Notes under the pieces: generated by a model | The model's database searches: none | The model's input: the letters and a program-made list of their open reading frames with translations, nothing else | Told to the model about the DNA's origin: nothing | Made by a program: the position numbers and the translations under genes | Shown: piece after piece, positions 7,870 through 15,306 of the stretch | Layout of the letters: each line of letters starts with the position of its first letter | Position numbering within the stretch: position 1 is the stretch's first letter | Assembly: GCF_905220995.1 (NCBI RefSeq) | Contig: NZ_CAJNBJ010000020.1 | Location: 62,001 to 126,000, forward strand | From: Nitrospira defluvii | Lineage (GTDB): Bacteria > Nitrospirota > Nitrospiria > Nitrospirales > Nitrospiraceae | Reading direction: 5' to 3' | Length of the DNA: 64,000 nt

Positions 7870-9294
7870 CTAGGCTGCAGGCACGTGGGCGGCCTCGCGG
7901 TTGGCTGGGAGTTGCCCGTAGGCCATGGCGATGTGTTTGAGCGCGGATTCTGTCAGCCCATAGTCCGCGGCGAGGATGCGGCAGCCAGCCTCCTTGTTTC
8001 GAAAGCGTTTCAGACTGTGTCCGAAGAAGCGAATCAATGGTAGCAGGAGTTGATCGGTTGGGAAGAACAACCCGGGTTCCGGATGCGCTAAGCGTTCGTT
8101 GCTGGCGTTGGGATCGCCAGCCAGGATGGCGAGGTCCTCTTGTGGAAGCCCATGGAGCCAGCTTGTGATGGCCTGCGCGTCGGTCGGAGAGAGGTGGTGT
8201 GGGGTGGACGTGAGGATACGCCCGGCCGCAACCCAGACCGGCATGCGATTGTCGTGGGCGTCGAGCTCGAGGATGGCCTGGTTGAGGAGGGCCTGTCGAA
8301 GTGGGTGACGGCCCTGACAGAACAGGGCATAAGCCGGTGCGTGGAGCTTGTCTTGCAGATCAGGCAAGTCCACGTCGCTCTCGTCGTTCGGGATGTCGTC
8401 TTGGGCAATCTCATGGGAAGACTCATAATCTAGATACTCAAACGTGTCGATCTGCGTGGTGTCGTCGAACAGATCCTCGCTGTCCTGGCCGCTGTCGAGA
8501 TCGAGGGCGTCGTCGTCAGCTTCGGCCTGCTGGCCGTGGTCTACATAGCAGGCTCGCGCAACTCGTTCTTCGTTCTGCGCGATATCCTCGGCATCGAGAC
8601 CGGGCAGCTCGGGGGCATGTTCTCGATAAATTCGGTGCGAACAGCAGAGGCATTTCAGGGTATCGGCATCCTCCTGAATATAGTTGCTCTGAATGCTGAC
8701 TTTGCACCTGGGGCAAACGAGGTCGTTTCCTGATGCGCGCGCTGGGGTGGCCTGTGCTGATTGGGGAGTGGTCAGATGCAAGCCGTGGCAGGAGGGACAT
8801 TTGCCTCGACCGGCGCGTGCGAATGCACCTGGTCGAACTTCTTTTCGGAGTAGCACCTCTTGGATGCCACAGAGTGTTAGCAACCGCTGTGCATCGAGTT
8901 GGAGTACCCTTCGCCCGTCTGGGAGGACCATGAAGGACGGATCCGATGTCCGGCGAGAGCTCTTCGTGATGAGCGGGTATTGGGGGGCGGGATTCTCGTC
9001 GTCGAACCTGGTGCCTCGGGAGAAGACCTGATCGCGGTCCTTCAGGGACCAGGCGTCCATATGGGCCTGAAAGAGGTGATCAATGAGGGTGATGGCTTCT
9101 TCCTCTTCCGCCTCGGTGGTGACGAGAACGCGGTCTGGAAGTGCGGGAAGCCAGGATGTCTCAGAGTTGGCATGGGAACCGAGAGTAGAAAGCTGCAGCT
9201 CGCGAAGATCCTCGATCGAGAGGCACTCCACGGAGGAGTGGGCCTCGTACAGGGCGCGGGCTATCTGGGCGTGCGTGATTTGGGCAGTGGTCAT
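7870..9294 (-). CDS. Cys-pair zinc-ribbon-like protein with acidic linker
   Basis: A 474-residue protein with several CxxC pairs: CPSCHGLHL (about 162-165), CPRCKVS (about 195-198) and CLCCSHRIYREH (about 215-218), consistent with two zinc ribbons. An acidic stretch follows (about 250-310), then a C-terminal helical domain shared with the product of 5729-6970. The N-terminal 150 residues, with TTEAEEEEAITLIDHLF, are not recognised. The ATG at 9294 lies 6 bases after AAGGAGTGTC. It probably forms a unit with the SSB at 7475, and sits downstream of a third SSB. A role in handling replication or repair intermediates is inference only. Confidence 0.7.
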   Translation of the reverse strand: MTTAQITHAQIARALYEAHSSVECLSIEDLRELQLSTLGSHANSETSWLPALPDRVLVTTEAEEEEAITLIDHLFQAHMDAWSLKDRDQVFSRGTRFDDENPAPQYPLITKSSRRTSDPSFMVLPDGRRVLQLDAQRLLTLCGIQEVLLRKEVRPGAFARAGRGKCPSCHGLHLTTPQSAQATPARASGNDLVCPRCKVSIQSNYIQEDADTLKCLCCSHRIYREHAPELPGLDAEDIAQNEERVARACYVDHGQQAEADDDALDLDSGQDSEDLFDDTTQIDTFEYLDYESSHEIAQDDIPNDESDVDLPDLQDKLHAPAYALFCQGRHPLRQALLNQAILELDAHDNRMPVWVAAGRILTSTPHHLSPTDAQAITSWLHGLPQEDLAILAGDPNASNERLAHPEPGLFFPTDQLLLPLIRFFGHSLKRFRNKEAGCRILAADYGLTESALKHIAMAYGQLPANREAAHVPAA

Positions 9295-9361
9295 GATGAG
9301 ACACTCCTTGTTAAGACTTGGATGGGCACGTCGCGTGGATGTGAATCCGTGGGTGTGGTGA

Positions 9362-9718
9362 TTAGGTCGTCGTCTTGTCCTTCGGCCGCGACAGGAATTC
9401 GAGGTCGGAGGGGTGTTTCACGTGGAGATAGTAGGTCCGTTGGATGCGGTCTTGTTTCTTGAACGTTCGTGACTGTAGCTCCCCACGGACGCGTACCTCT
9501 TGGCCGACGCTCATGTGTTGATGGAGTTCCGGTGAAGCTCCGGTGACCTTCACATCGAGGAACATGGGATTGTCGATTTTGTCTGAGGGGGCATCCGAAT
9601 GAATGGCGAGGGAGAAACAAAGCATATGGCCGTGTCCGGTGTTGTACTGCATCATTTCTGGTGGATGGGTCAGTCTTCCGGAATACAAACTGAAGTTCAA
9701 ATCGCGCTTGCCTGACAT
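9362..9718 (-). CDS. single-stranded DNA-binding protein, OB fold (third of three)
   Basis: A 118-residue SSB-like protein: KRDLNFSLYSGRLTHPPEM, a central LCFSLAIHSD, NPMFLDVKVTG, then SVGQEVRVRGELQSR and a last strand YYLHVKH. The ATG at 9718 follows AAGGAGCTCAT. The N-terminal strand matches SSB (SGRLTHPPE where SSB has GRLTRDPE). No acidic tail. An IS200/IS605-type insertion begins about 20 bases upstream of this start and appears to separate the gene from its palindromic leader at 11100. It may now rely on transcription from the insertion. Confidence 0.75.
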   Translation of the reverse strand: MSGKRDLNFSLYSGRLTHPPEMMQYNTGHGHMLCFSLAIHSDAPSDKIDNPMFLDVKVTGASPELHQHMSVGQEVRVRGELQSRTFKKQDRIQRTYYLHVKHPSDLEFLSRPKDKTTT

Positions 9719-9749
9719 ATGAGCTCCTTCGGTGGGAGTTGACATCCTT

Positions 9750-9767
9750 CCTGGTTTGAATGCCAGG
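9750..9767 (-). repeat. right-end hairpin of the IS200/IS605-type element
   Basis: CCTGG and CCAGG flank an 8-base loop just downstream of tnpB. On the minus strand the stretch continues AAGGATGTCAAC, a typical IS605-type right end. In characterised elements this region is also the scaffold of the omega RNA that guides TnpB, with the guide taken from the flanking DNA. Here the flank is the start of the SSB gene. Confidence 0.65.
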
Positions 9768-9789
9768 AATTCCCTCGTGTCTGAACTGA

Positions 9790-10959
9790 TCACCGAGAGG
9801 GGTTCGCACTTCGACGCCAGGTGGCTCGTCGTCCTGGAAGACGGCGAGTACTTCTCCCAGCTCCATGCGCTGACACGGTCTGTCCAACCGCCAAGATATT
9901 CTGTGCGGCGTTGATATCCCGATCATGGGCGGTCCCGCACGATGGACACGACCATGCACGAATCATCAAAGGCAATTTATCGACGACGTGCCCGCAGCCC
10001 GAGCACGTCTTGCTCGACGGGAAAAACCGATCGATTGTGACGACCTCCTTTCCGTATCGTGACGCCTTCGCTTCGATCAAGCGACAGGCTGAACCGATCG
10101 CTGCATCGCTCAATGCTCGAGCTAGGTGGTGGTTTTTCACCAGGCCGCGGATGTGGAGATTTTCCAAATAGATCCGGTCGAACCGTTTCACTAGATTGGT
10201 GGAGAACTTGTGTAAGGCATCCCATCGCGCGTTTCGAATTCGTTCATGCAGCAATGCCAGCCGTTGCAGTGCCACGCTCCGCCGCCGGCTGCCTTTCTGC
10301 TTCCGTGAAACACGCCGTTGTAACAGAGTCAGCCTGTGCTGGCGTCGTTCAGCGTGGTGTGGATTGTCGATCTTGTCGCCGTTGCTCAGCGTTGCGAGAG
10401 ACGTCAAGCCAAAATCAACGCCGACAGCCTCGCCGGACTTGGGCCAGTCTAGGGGCTCTATCTCCACGACCAGCGAAACAAAGTACTTGCCAGTCGTTGT
10501 CTTGATGATTCGGACCGAGGAGGGCATCGGCAGGTAGTCGCGCGTCCAGCGTATGTGCAGTCTGCCTATTTTCGCAACGGTCAGGGTCTTGGTGAGTGGA
10601 TCAAACCGAAAGCCACGATGTGTATAGTTAGCTGACTGACGCCTGGATTTTTGCTTGAATGTCGGATGAGCCGCACGGTGCTCCAAGAAGTTCACGAAGG
10701 CTAACTGGAGATCGCGCAAGCTCTGCTGCAGGGGCACGCTGCTCACCTCCCGAAGCCATGCAGTCTCGGGGTGACCTTTGAGCTGCGTCAGCCGCGCGTC
10801 AGTTTCAGCATAGCCAATCCTGCGTCGATGCTGCACGAGCCCGTCACGACGGAGCGCCAGCGCCCAGTTCCAGACATAACGGACGCAGCCGAATGTCCGC
10901 GCCAACTGGAATGTTTGTTCCTCCGTCGGGTAGGCACGAAAGGTCCAGCGTTGCTTCAT
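9790..10959 (-). CDS. tnpB: TnpB, RNA-guided RuvC endonuclease of IS200/IS605 type
   Basis: A 389-residue complete TnpB. It has an N-terminal HTH/WED region (TFGCVRYVWNWAL), RuvC motif I GVDFGL (D182), motif II YLENLHIRG (E266), a zinc finger CSGCG/CPSCG (C319, C322, C338, C341) and motif III DRDINAAQN (D348). All catalytic residues are intact, so it should be an active nuclease. TnpB cuts the empty donor site using an RNA from the element's right end and promotes retention of the transposon. The ATG at 10959 follows GAGGGGAGTCTGC. Confidence 0.92.
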   Translation of the reverse strand: MKQRWTFRAYPTEEQTFQLARTFGCVRYVWNWALALRRDGLVQHRRRIGYAETDARLTQLKGHPETAWLREVSSVPLQQSLRDLQLAFVNFLEHRAAHPTFKQKSRRQSANYTHRGFRFDPLTKTLTVAKIGRLHIRWTRDYLPMPSSVRIIKTTTGKYFVSLVVEIEPLDWPKSGEAVGVDFGLTSLATLSNGDKIDNPHHAERRQHRLTLLQRRVSRKQKGSRRRSVALQRLALLHERIRNARWDALHKFSTNLVKRFDRIYLENLHIRGLVKNHHLARALSDAAIGSACRLIEAKASRYGKEVVTIDRFFPSSKTCSGCGHVVDKLPLMIRAWSCPSCGTAHDRDINAAQNILAVGQTVSAHGAGRSTRRLPGRRATWRRSANPSR

Positions 10960-11027
10960 GCAGACTCCCCTCGAGAATATGTGTATGTCGTTAAGAAGCC
11001 TGAAGAGCAGTCTTCTACGTCCTTAAG

Positions 11028-11044
11028 GGCAGGGCCTCCCTGCC
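11028..11044 (-). repeat. left-end hairpin of the IS200/IS605-type element
   Basis: A perfect palindrome: GGCAGGG, a 3-base loop, CCCTGCC. It lies about 70 bases upstream of the tnpB start, at the position of the left-end imperfect palindrome that TnpA recognises in this superfamily. It is distinct from the leader palindrome 56 bases further upstream. Confidence 0.55.
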
Positions 11045-11099
11045 ATGAACGATTCGGTGAGTAGGGTCTGCCACGTAAGACCACGACGTATTCCGCTCT

Positions 11100-11114
11100 G
11101 CCCGCGGAGCGGGC
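11100..11114 (-). promoter_or_regulatory. leader palindrome, copy b (orphaned by the insertion)
   Basis: Minus-strand GCCCGCTCCGCGGGC followed by AGAGCGG. About 40 bases further down, just before the insertion, is CGAATCGTTC. In copy c (12366) the palindrome is also followed by AATCGTTC, and there the start codon comes 17 bases later. If the insertion is removed, this leader would run into the SSB start at 9718 with similar spacing. It therefore most likely belonged to that SSB gene. Confidence 0.5.
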
Positions 11115-11140
11115 CACGTGTTGAGGGGAAGCTGTCTGGC

Positions 11141-11386
11141 CTAGGAACATCGGAGCGCGTCGATTATGATCAACGCGGTGCGTCGGAGCTGGGGGTGCAG
11201 GCACGAAGGAACCCGGGAGGACGTGGTCCACTGCGAGAAGAAGATGTCGAACCACGCCATCCGATGGGCATGGTCAGCAATCGCCGCGATCTGGACATAG
11301 CATGCGCGGACGACGAGATCGGTAAAGCCGCATTCCACTCCTGTCCGGAGCAGAAGTGCGAGCGGGTGTGGTGACGGCGGAGCCAT
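11141..11386 (-). CDS. hypothetical protein, 81 residues
   Basis: Probable start is the ATG at 11386, 7 bases after the stop of the gene at 11394-11597; the frame is open to 11455, which would overlap that gene by 62 bases. It contains a hydrophobic middle (HPLALLLRTGVECGF) and several cysteines. No family recognised. Coding status rests mainly on gene spacing, so it is uncertain. Confidence 0.4.
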   Translation of the reverse strand: MAPPSPHPLALLLRTGVECGFTDLVVRACYVQIAAIADHAHRMAWFDIFFSQWTTSSRVPSCLHPQLRRTALIIIDALRCS

Positions 11387-11393
11387 TGAGAGA

Positions 11394-11597
11394 CTAGCTG
11401 GGAGGGTCAAGTCGAAGTGTGCCTTTAGCGAGTTGAGCAAAAAGGTGGGACTCACGGGCCAGTTGTTTCGGATCTCCCTGGTGAAGGTGCGCGAGACAGT
11501 CCTTCAGAAATTGCGAGGTGAAGGGATCTCGCAGTAAGGCGGTTTCAACCAGGTGAGGGTCTTCGAGCGCAATGCGACACAGGTGTTCGAGATGCAT
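11394..11597 (-). CDS. hypothetical protein, 67 residues
   Basis: The ATG at 11597 follows GGAGACT. The small helical protein (CRIALEDPHLVETALL, then QFLKDCLAHLH) is amphipathic with two cysteines. It is upstream of and nearly abuts the gene ending at 11141. Upstream, CCTGT...ACAGG forms a small hairpin around 11620-11634. Function unknown. Confidence 0.45.
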   Translation of the reverse strand: MHLEHLCRIALEDPHLVETALLRDPFTSQFLKDCLAHLHQGDPKQLARESHLFAQLAKGTLRLDPPS

Positions 11598-11713
11598 AGT
11601 CTCCGTAATCTACAATCCTGTCTCTGTATTACAGGACAACTATGCATCGATGCGGACACGATGATGCGAGGGCGTGTAGGAGTGTTGCACCCATCGACAT
11701 GGGATGCGGGGGA

Positions 11714-11851
11714 TTAGCGCGTCGCTTGCGAGGTCTGTGTCCGTTGGAAGTGCGTGAGGCGATCCTTAAGCAGGACGCCGAGAAAGAGGCTCCACCCGAT
11801 GAAGTTGAAGCCAATCAGAACTGCGGTGTCGAGATCACAATGTAGATCCAT
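11714..11851 (-). CDS. 45-residue small membrane protein
   Basis: Starts at the ATG at 11851, inside the last codons of the preceding gene (overlap 17 bases). It encodes MDLHCDLDTAVLIGFNF, one hydrophobic helix (LIGFNFIGWSLFLGVLL) and a basic tail (KDRLTHFQRTQTS). It looks like a single-pass inner-membrane peptide. The overlap suggests translational coupling to the two-helix membrane protein before it. Very small, so confidence is moderate. Confidence 0.5.
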   Translation of the reverse strand: MDLHCDLDTAVLIGFNFIGWSLFLGVLLKDRLTHFQRTQTSQATR

Positions 11852-12095
11852 TGCGTCCTTCCAAATACCACGCGGTGAGAAAGAAGGCTAGACCAGCCGA
11901 AACCGCTAACACCAGTTTATACCAGACCCCGTTAAATGTCACCAATGGGACAAACACCCCGAACAGGGCGATGCCCTTGCTCAGATCGTAGATGGTTCGG
12001 ATCCCGCTGTCGATCTGATTGGAATTTGGGGGCCAGAAGGGGTGATGTCTGGGAATAGAGCGGCGTTGGAAGGGACAACGGATCGAAGGTGTCAT
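11835..12095 (-). CDS. small membrane protein, 86 residues
   Basis: A basic N-terminus of about 30 residues is followed by two hydrophobic helices (ALFGVFVPLVTF and LVLAVSAGLAFFLTAW). The ATG overlaps the TGA of the upstream zinc-type gene by 4 bases (ATGA), which implies coupling. With the 45-residue protein downstream it forms a set of small membrane proteins, perhaps a conjugation or entry accessory; that role is a guess. Confidence 0.55.
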   Translation of the reverse strand: MTPSIRCPFQRRSIPRHHPFWPPNSNQIDSGIRTIYDLSKGIALFGVFVPLVTFNGVWYKLVLAVSAGLAFFLTAWYLEGRNGSTL

Positions 12096-12319
12096 GGCAC
12101 CCTCGATGGGCCGCTGCCAGCCACGGGTTGTTGCTCAATCCAGCGTCGCCGTGCCCCCTTGGCATCAGGATGGCACTCCCGACACCGCCAGGCATCCCAG
12201 AAGGCTTGGCGCTCGGTGTATTCAGATTCAGGGATGTCCCAACAGAGCGCAATACCACAACAAGTACAGATTGGGGTTAGGCCACCATCAAGCGTGCTCG
12301 CGATTTTTGTGACGCCCAT
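12092..12319 (-). CDS. small four-cysteine protein, 75 residues
   Basis: Two metal-type pairs, CTCC (about 18-21) and CREC (about 46-49), with HPDAKGARRR after the second pair, suggest a single zinc-ribbon-like fold. The start at 12319 follows GGAGGCTCC. A leader palindrome lies 47 bases upstream. It is first in a coupled run of three genes with the two membrane proteins. No named family is recognised. Confidence 0.55.
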   Translation of the reverse strand: MGVTKIASTLDGGLTPICTCCGIALCWDIPESEYTERQAFWDAWRCRECHPDAKGARRRWIEQQPVAGSGPSRVP

Positions 12320-12365
12320 AAGGAGCCTCCACAGAACGATTGGGATTCACGAACACGCACTCACT

Positions 12366-12381
12366 GCCCGCTAGAGCGGGC
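12366..12381 (-). promoter_or_regulatory. leader palindrome, copy c
   Basis: Minus-strand GCCCGCTCTAGCGGGC, preceded by CTCAG and followed by AGTGAG, 47 bases before the start of 12092-12319. Between it and the start lie GTGTTCGTGA and AATCGTTC, strings that recur near other copies. It is not followed by a T-run, so a leader or operator role is more likely than termination. Confidence 0.5.
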
Positions 12382-12405
12382 CTGAGTAGCAGGAATTGGC
12401 CAGCG

Positions 12406-12624
12406 CTACCAGGCCGCGCAGGCGTCGTCGCAATAGTGCTGCCACTGGGAATCAGGTATGAAGTCGCACCCGCAGTTCCGGCATTCCCGTGTCGTGTCTA
12501 TCCAGCTATCTGGACAGCCGGTTTCATGACAGGGCAGTCCATTCACGCGAAGCATCTGACAAGAGGAACAGGAATAGCGCCGCCGGAATCGTCCTGTTAC
12601 GGGATCGCGCATAAGTGCATGCAT
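12406..12624 (-). CDS. Cys-rich small protein, 72 residues
   Basis: Starting at the ATG at 12624, the protein has a basic N-terminus (RDPVTGRFRRRYSC) and three Cys pairs: CSSC, CRNC and the separated C..DDAC near the end, plus CHETGC. This pattern of double zinc knuckles resembles small phage and plasmid zinc proteins. It probably binds two metal ions and may bind nucleic acid. Weak ribosome binding site (AGAG). Function is not known. Confidence 0.55.
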   Translation of the reverse strand: MHALMRDPVTGRFRRRYSCSSCQMLRVNGLPCHETGCPDSWIDTTRECRNCGCDFIPDSQWQHYCDDACAAW

Positions 12625-12818
12625 GGTTGTGCTCTTTTGATAAATGCTGCGTCGAGAGGAAGGAACGGCAATCAACACCACCAGCCGATGGAAGACAGTT
12701 TGCTCATCGAATGGGGCTACCTTGACTCCATCCTGCTTCAGCTATATAAGTGCTGAAATTCTTCAGACACGTAGCAACCACTACTCTTATACGTTGACTG
12801 CTATAGGAGGTATCCGCG

Positions 12819-13261
12819 ATGAAGTCTTCCCTACTGGCAATCGGGCGACAAACGCTTGGTTATCGCATACGACTGCTGATGCCACTTCTGCTGTTCATAT
12901 CAGTGATAGTGACAATCGGGACCGCTATTGCCGATGAGGTCGGACCTGGACAAGCAGTACGTAAGCAAGGACAGACACTCGGAGTCACTATTCGTCAGGT
13001 CACCGCGATTCAGGTCGAGCCTACTTCAGTTACCGTGGCGCCACATCCAGGTATCAAAGGGGATAGGCCATCCTGTGCAACAAATGCAGCTATTTTCGCG
13101 ATTAACCCCGCCACCGCGGGGGGCCGCGCTGCAGTGGCGTTGATTGTATCGGCCGCCTCGAAGGGACGAAGGTCGACCTTTGGGGCACAGGTGCCTGCAA
13201 CAATGCTGTGAAAAGTGACGCGGAAGAACTCGAAGCTATCGTACTGAGATATGGTGAATAA
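12819..13261 (+). pseudogene. small secreted protein gene with a frameshift near its 3' end
   Basis: The ATG at 12819 follows AGGAGGTATCC. The N-terminus is a signal peptide (LLMPLLLFISVIVTIG then TAIADE). The first frame runs to a stop at 13211. The adjacent frame from about 13170 to the TAA at 13259-13261 reads VDLWGTGACNNAVKSDAEE and makes better sense: a family of small secreted proteins that I know ends in a similar GTGxC segment. A one-base deletion near 13165-13172 would explain this. The restored stop lies 9 bases before the next start, as in an operon. Sequencing error is possible. Confidence 0.55.
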
Positions 13262-13270
13262 GGTATTCCG

Positions 13271-14455
13271 ATGAGACATTACCGTTATTCATGGAAAATG
13301 CATTTCTTGTACTCAATTGTTCTGCTCTTTGTCGTGGTCCCAAGCTTCTTCGCGGACGAGGCGTGGAGCCGCGACGCGTGGAGTGACGCAGCACACTTAT
13401 GTCATGCCCCGGATGGGTTTGCTTTTGCTTCCAAGGGACCGATTGATACCAAAGTATATCCAGACGACTGTGATGATGGAGATTCAACCATTTTTAATGG
13501 GTTGTTGTGCGCATCCGGAGATAAGCGAGGATGTGAGGCAGTAAAGCGGTCGCTAACGACTGAAGCTGGGTTAGACGAGAGCAGGATGTGGCGATCACCT
13601 CGCCGAGCGCAGACGAATAATCTTCATCGAGAAAACGGAAGTGTTGTAACTGGAGATAGCGGGGAGCACAAAACCTTCTCGCCGGACCAGGAATTGGGAC
13701 TCTTGCTGTACGCAGTCACTACAGGGGACAAGAGCTCGTTGGAACGATGGTTCAACTGGCTCGATCACAATAGACCATGGGCGGACGAAGGTCTTAGGCT
13801 ACATAACGTTCCTCGATATTGCCATCACCAGAACTGCACAATGCGTCCGATAGATCGTGATATGGATGATGCCGTTTTTAGGGCGCTTGGCGGTGAGTCC
13901 CCCGATGGCATCCGTAACTATAAGCTAAACGCGACCCTCCTCACCCTTCCCATCACAATGGTAGTTCCCGGTGTCCAAACGATTCTCCAGCTGTATTTGA
14001 ATATGAATGTCGGCGACAAAATTTATTACGAAGCCACTCTCAATGCGCCTAACTTCCCCACGCATTTGTCAGCCATTCGGGCATGGTTGTTGGTCAAAAT
14101 TCAGCATCCTAATCAAGGTCGTGCTAAAGAAACCATCGCAATGATCGCGAACAAGCAGCCGAAGAATCCCTTCTACCAGTATCTCCATGAGGGAGCGACG
14201 CCAAAAGTTGCCGCGCTTGTAAAGAAGTATTGCCCAGCACCAAGTCAATCGCGAGGTGGTGACCTAGGCCATTGGACGTGGGAATCTGATTCATCTGATT
14301 GGAAGATCCCTGCCAAAATCGATAATGGCAAGCCTAGCAGTATGCTATGGGACTGTATCTTCATGCGCAATTTGCTTGGGGATCATGGGAAGGGGCTTGG
14401 GATACAGCATACTGGGACAGAGAACGCTATTTCTGGGCTTCTTCTGGGAGAATAG
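13271..14455 (+). CDS. secreted protein of unknown function, 394 residues
   Basis: N-terminal signal peptide (FLYSIVLLFVVVPSFFA then DEAWS). The mature part has an Asp-rich segment DDCDDGDSTIFNG (about 65-77), resembling a calcium-binding loop, followed by CASGDKRGCEAVK; then a helical region with SPDQELGLLLYAVTTGDK and WFNWLDHNRPW. Several cysteines suggest disulfides and periplasmic or extracellular location. It forms a unit with the small secreted gene just upstream. Base composition is visibly more AT-rich than the neighbours, suggesting separate origin. No enzyme family recognised. Confidence 0.65.
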   Translation: MRHYRYSWKMHFLYSIVLLFVVVPSFFADEAWSRDAWSDAAHLCHAPDGFAFASKGPIDTKVYPDDCDDGDSTIFNGLLCASGDKRGCEAVKRSLTTEAGLDESRMWRSPRRAQTNNLHRENGSVVTGDSGEHKTFSPDQELGLLLYAVTTGDKSSLERWFNWLDHNRPWADEGLRLHNVPRYCHHQNCTMRPIDRDMDDAVFRALGGESPDGIRNYKLNATLLTLPITMVVPGVQTILQLYLNMNVGDKIYYEATLNAPNFPTHLSAIRAWLLVKIQHPNQGRAKETIAMIANKQPKNPFYQYLHEGATPKVAALVKKYCPAPSQSRGGDLGHWTWESDSSDWKIPAKIDNGKPSSMLWDCIFMRNLLGDHGKGLGIQHTGTENAISGLLLGE

Positions 14456-14746
14456 GTATTCAGTGAGACCAATCTCTTGTGCACATCCCGTTGCCCAACT
14501 TAGTGACCCGTCGAGGGAGTCGGCGGAAGTTGTCATTGTACGATGGCAACACGACCTGCTGTAGATCCAGCCTTACGTTCCGCCTCGACTGCGAGAATCA
14601 CAGTGCTCGCACACTCACTTCGACTTTCAACAGATCAACCCACGCTGTGGGCTCAGAGTCTGTCGAAAACTAGCTGTTCGGACACCTCCCGCTGTTGCGT
14701 TTCGAATCAAAGCCCGTGAGACGTCGGAAGAACCTTCGTAGTCATC

Positions 14747-15247
14747 TTAGGACGTATATGTGGGAGCGTGTTGCGTCAGTGGTCCGTGGTCCGCGAAGGA
14801 GAAATACCTACCGTTGCCGATCACCACATGATCGAGGAGTGCGATGCCGAGGAGCTGGCCCGCCTCGGCGATCCGAGTCGTGAGGGCCCGGTCTTCGGGG
14901 CTCGGTGAGGGATCGCCACTCGGGTGGTTGTGAACGATGACCAGGCAAGCCGCGTTCAGGAGAATGGCACATTTAAAGACTTCTCTAGGGTGGACGATCG
15001 TGGTGCTGAGTGTGCCCATTGCCACATGATTCATCCCGATGGGCACATGTTTTGTATCGAGAAAGAGAGCATAAAGATGTTCGCGATCTTGGTTTTCGCA
15101 GATGTCTTTGAAGTATCGGTAGACGTCTTCCGATGACTGGCACCGAGTCTTGGCGTGGAACGTCGATGCGGCCTCTTTGATAAGACGGATGGTGTAGCGC
15201 GGAACGTCGTAGATCCCGAGCTGGTGTTGATCGAGAGCAGTCTTCAC
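14747..15247 (-). CDS. radC: RadC-like JAB/MPN domain protein
   Basis: About 166 residues. It contains the RadC JAMM motif: LFLDTKH, then VHNHPSGDPSPSPED, with both histidines, the serine and the aspartate present, and the family's DHVVIGNGRYFSF near the end. It lacks the N-terminal HhH domain of full RadC and is a short form common on plasmids and integrative elements. I prefer the GTG at 15247, which follows GAGAGGATCGCCC; an ATG at 15265 would add six residues but has no site. Despite its name, the cellular role of RadC is unsettled; a metal-dependent hydrolase fold is known. Confidence 0.85.
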   Translation of the reverse strand: MKTALDQHQLGIYDVPRYTIRLIKEAASTFHAKTRCQSSEDVYRYFKDICENQDREHLYALFLDTKHVPIGMNHVAMGTLSTTIVHPREVFKCAILLNAACLVIVHNHPSGDPSPSPEDRALTTRIAEAGQLLGIALLDHVVIGNGRYFSFADHGPLTQHAPTYTS

Positions 15248-15306
15248 GGGCGATCCTCTCCTCATGGTAAGCCGGTGAGTGCGAGCGAACGCTGGGTTTC
15301 GTGACG

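Larger units (their letters stand above)
9739..11055 (-). mobile_element. IS200/IS605-superfamily element with tnpB only (IS1341 type)
   Basis: The element has the structure of single-strand transposons: no terminal inverted repeats, a small hairpin near each end (9750-9767 and 11028-11044), and a TCAA tetranucleotide at the right-end cleavage position (minus strand, 9742-9739). The only gene is tnpB; tnpA is absent, so movement would need a TnpA in trans. The left boundary, near 11045-11060, is approximate. It lies between a leader palindrome and the SSB gene 9362-9718. Confidence 0.7.
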
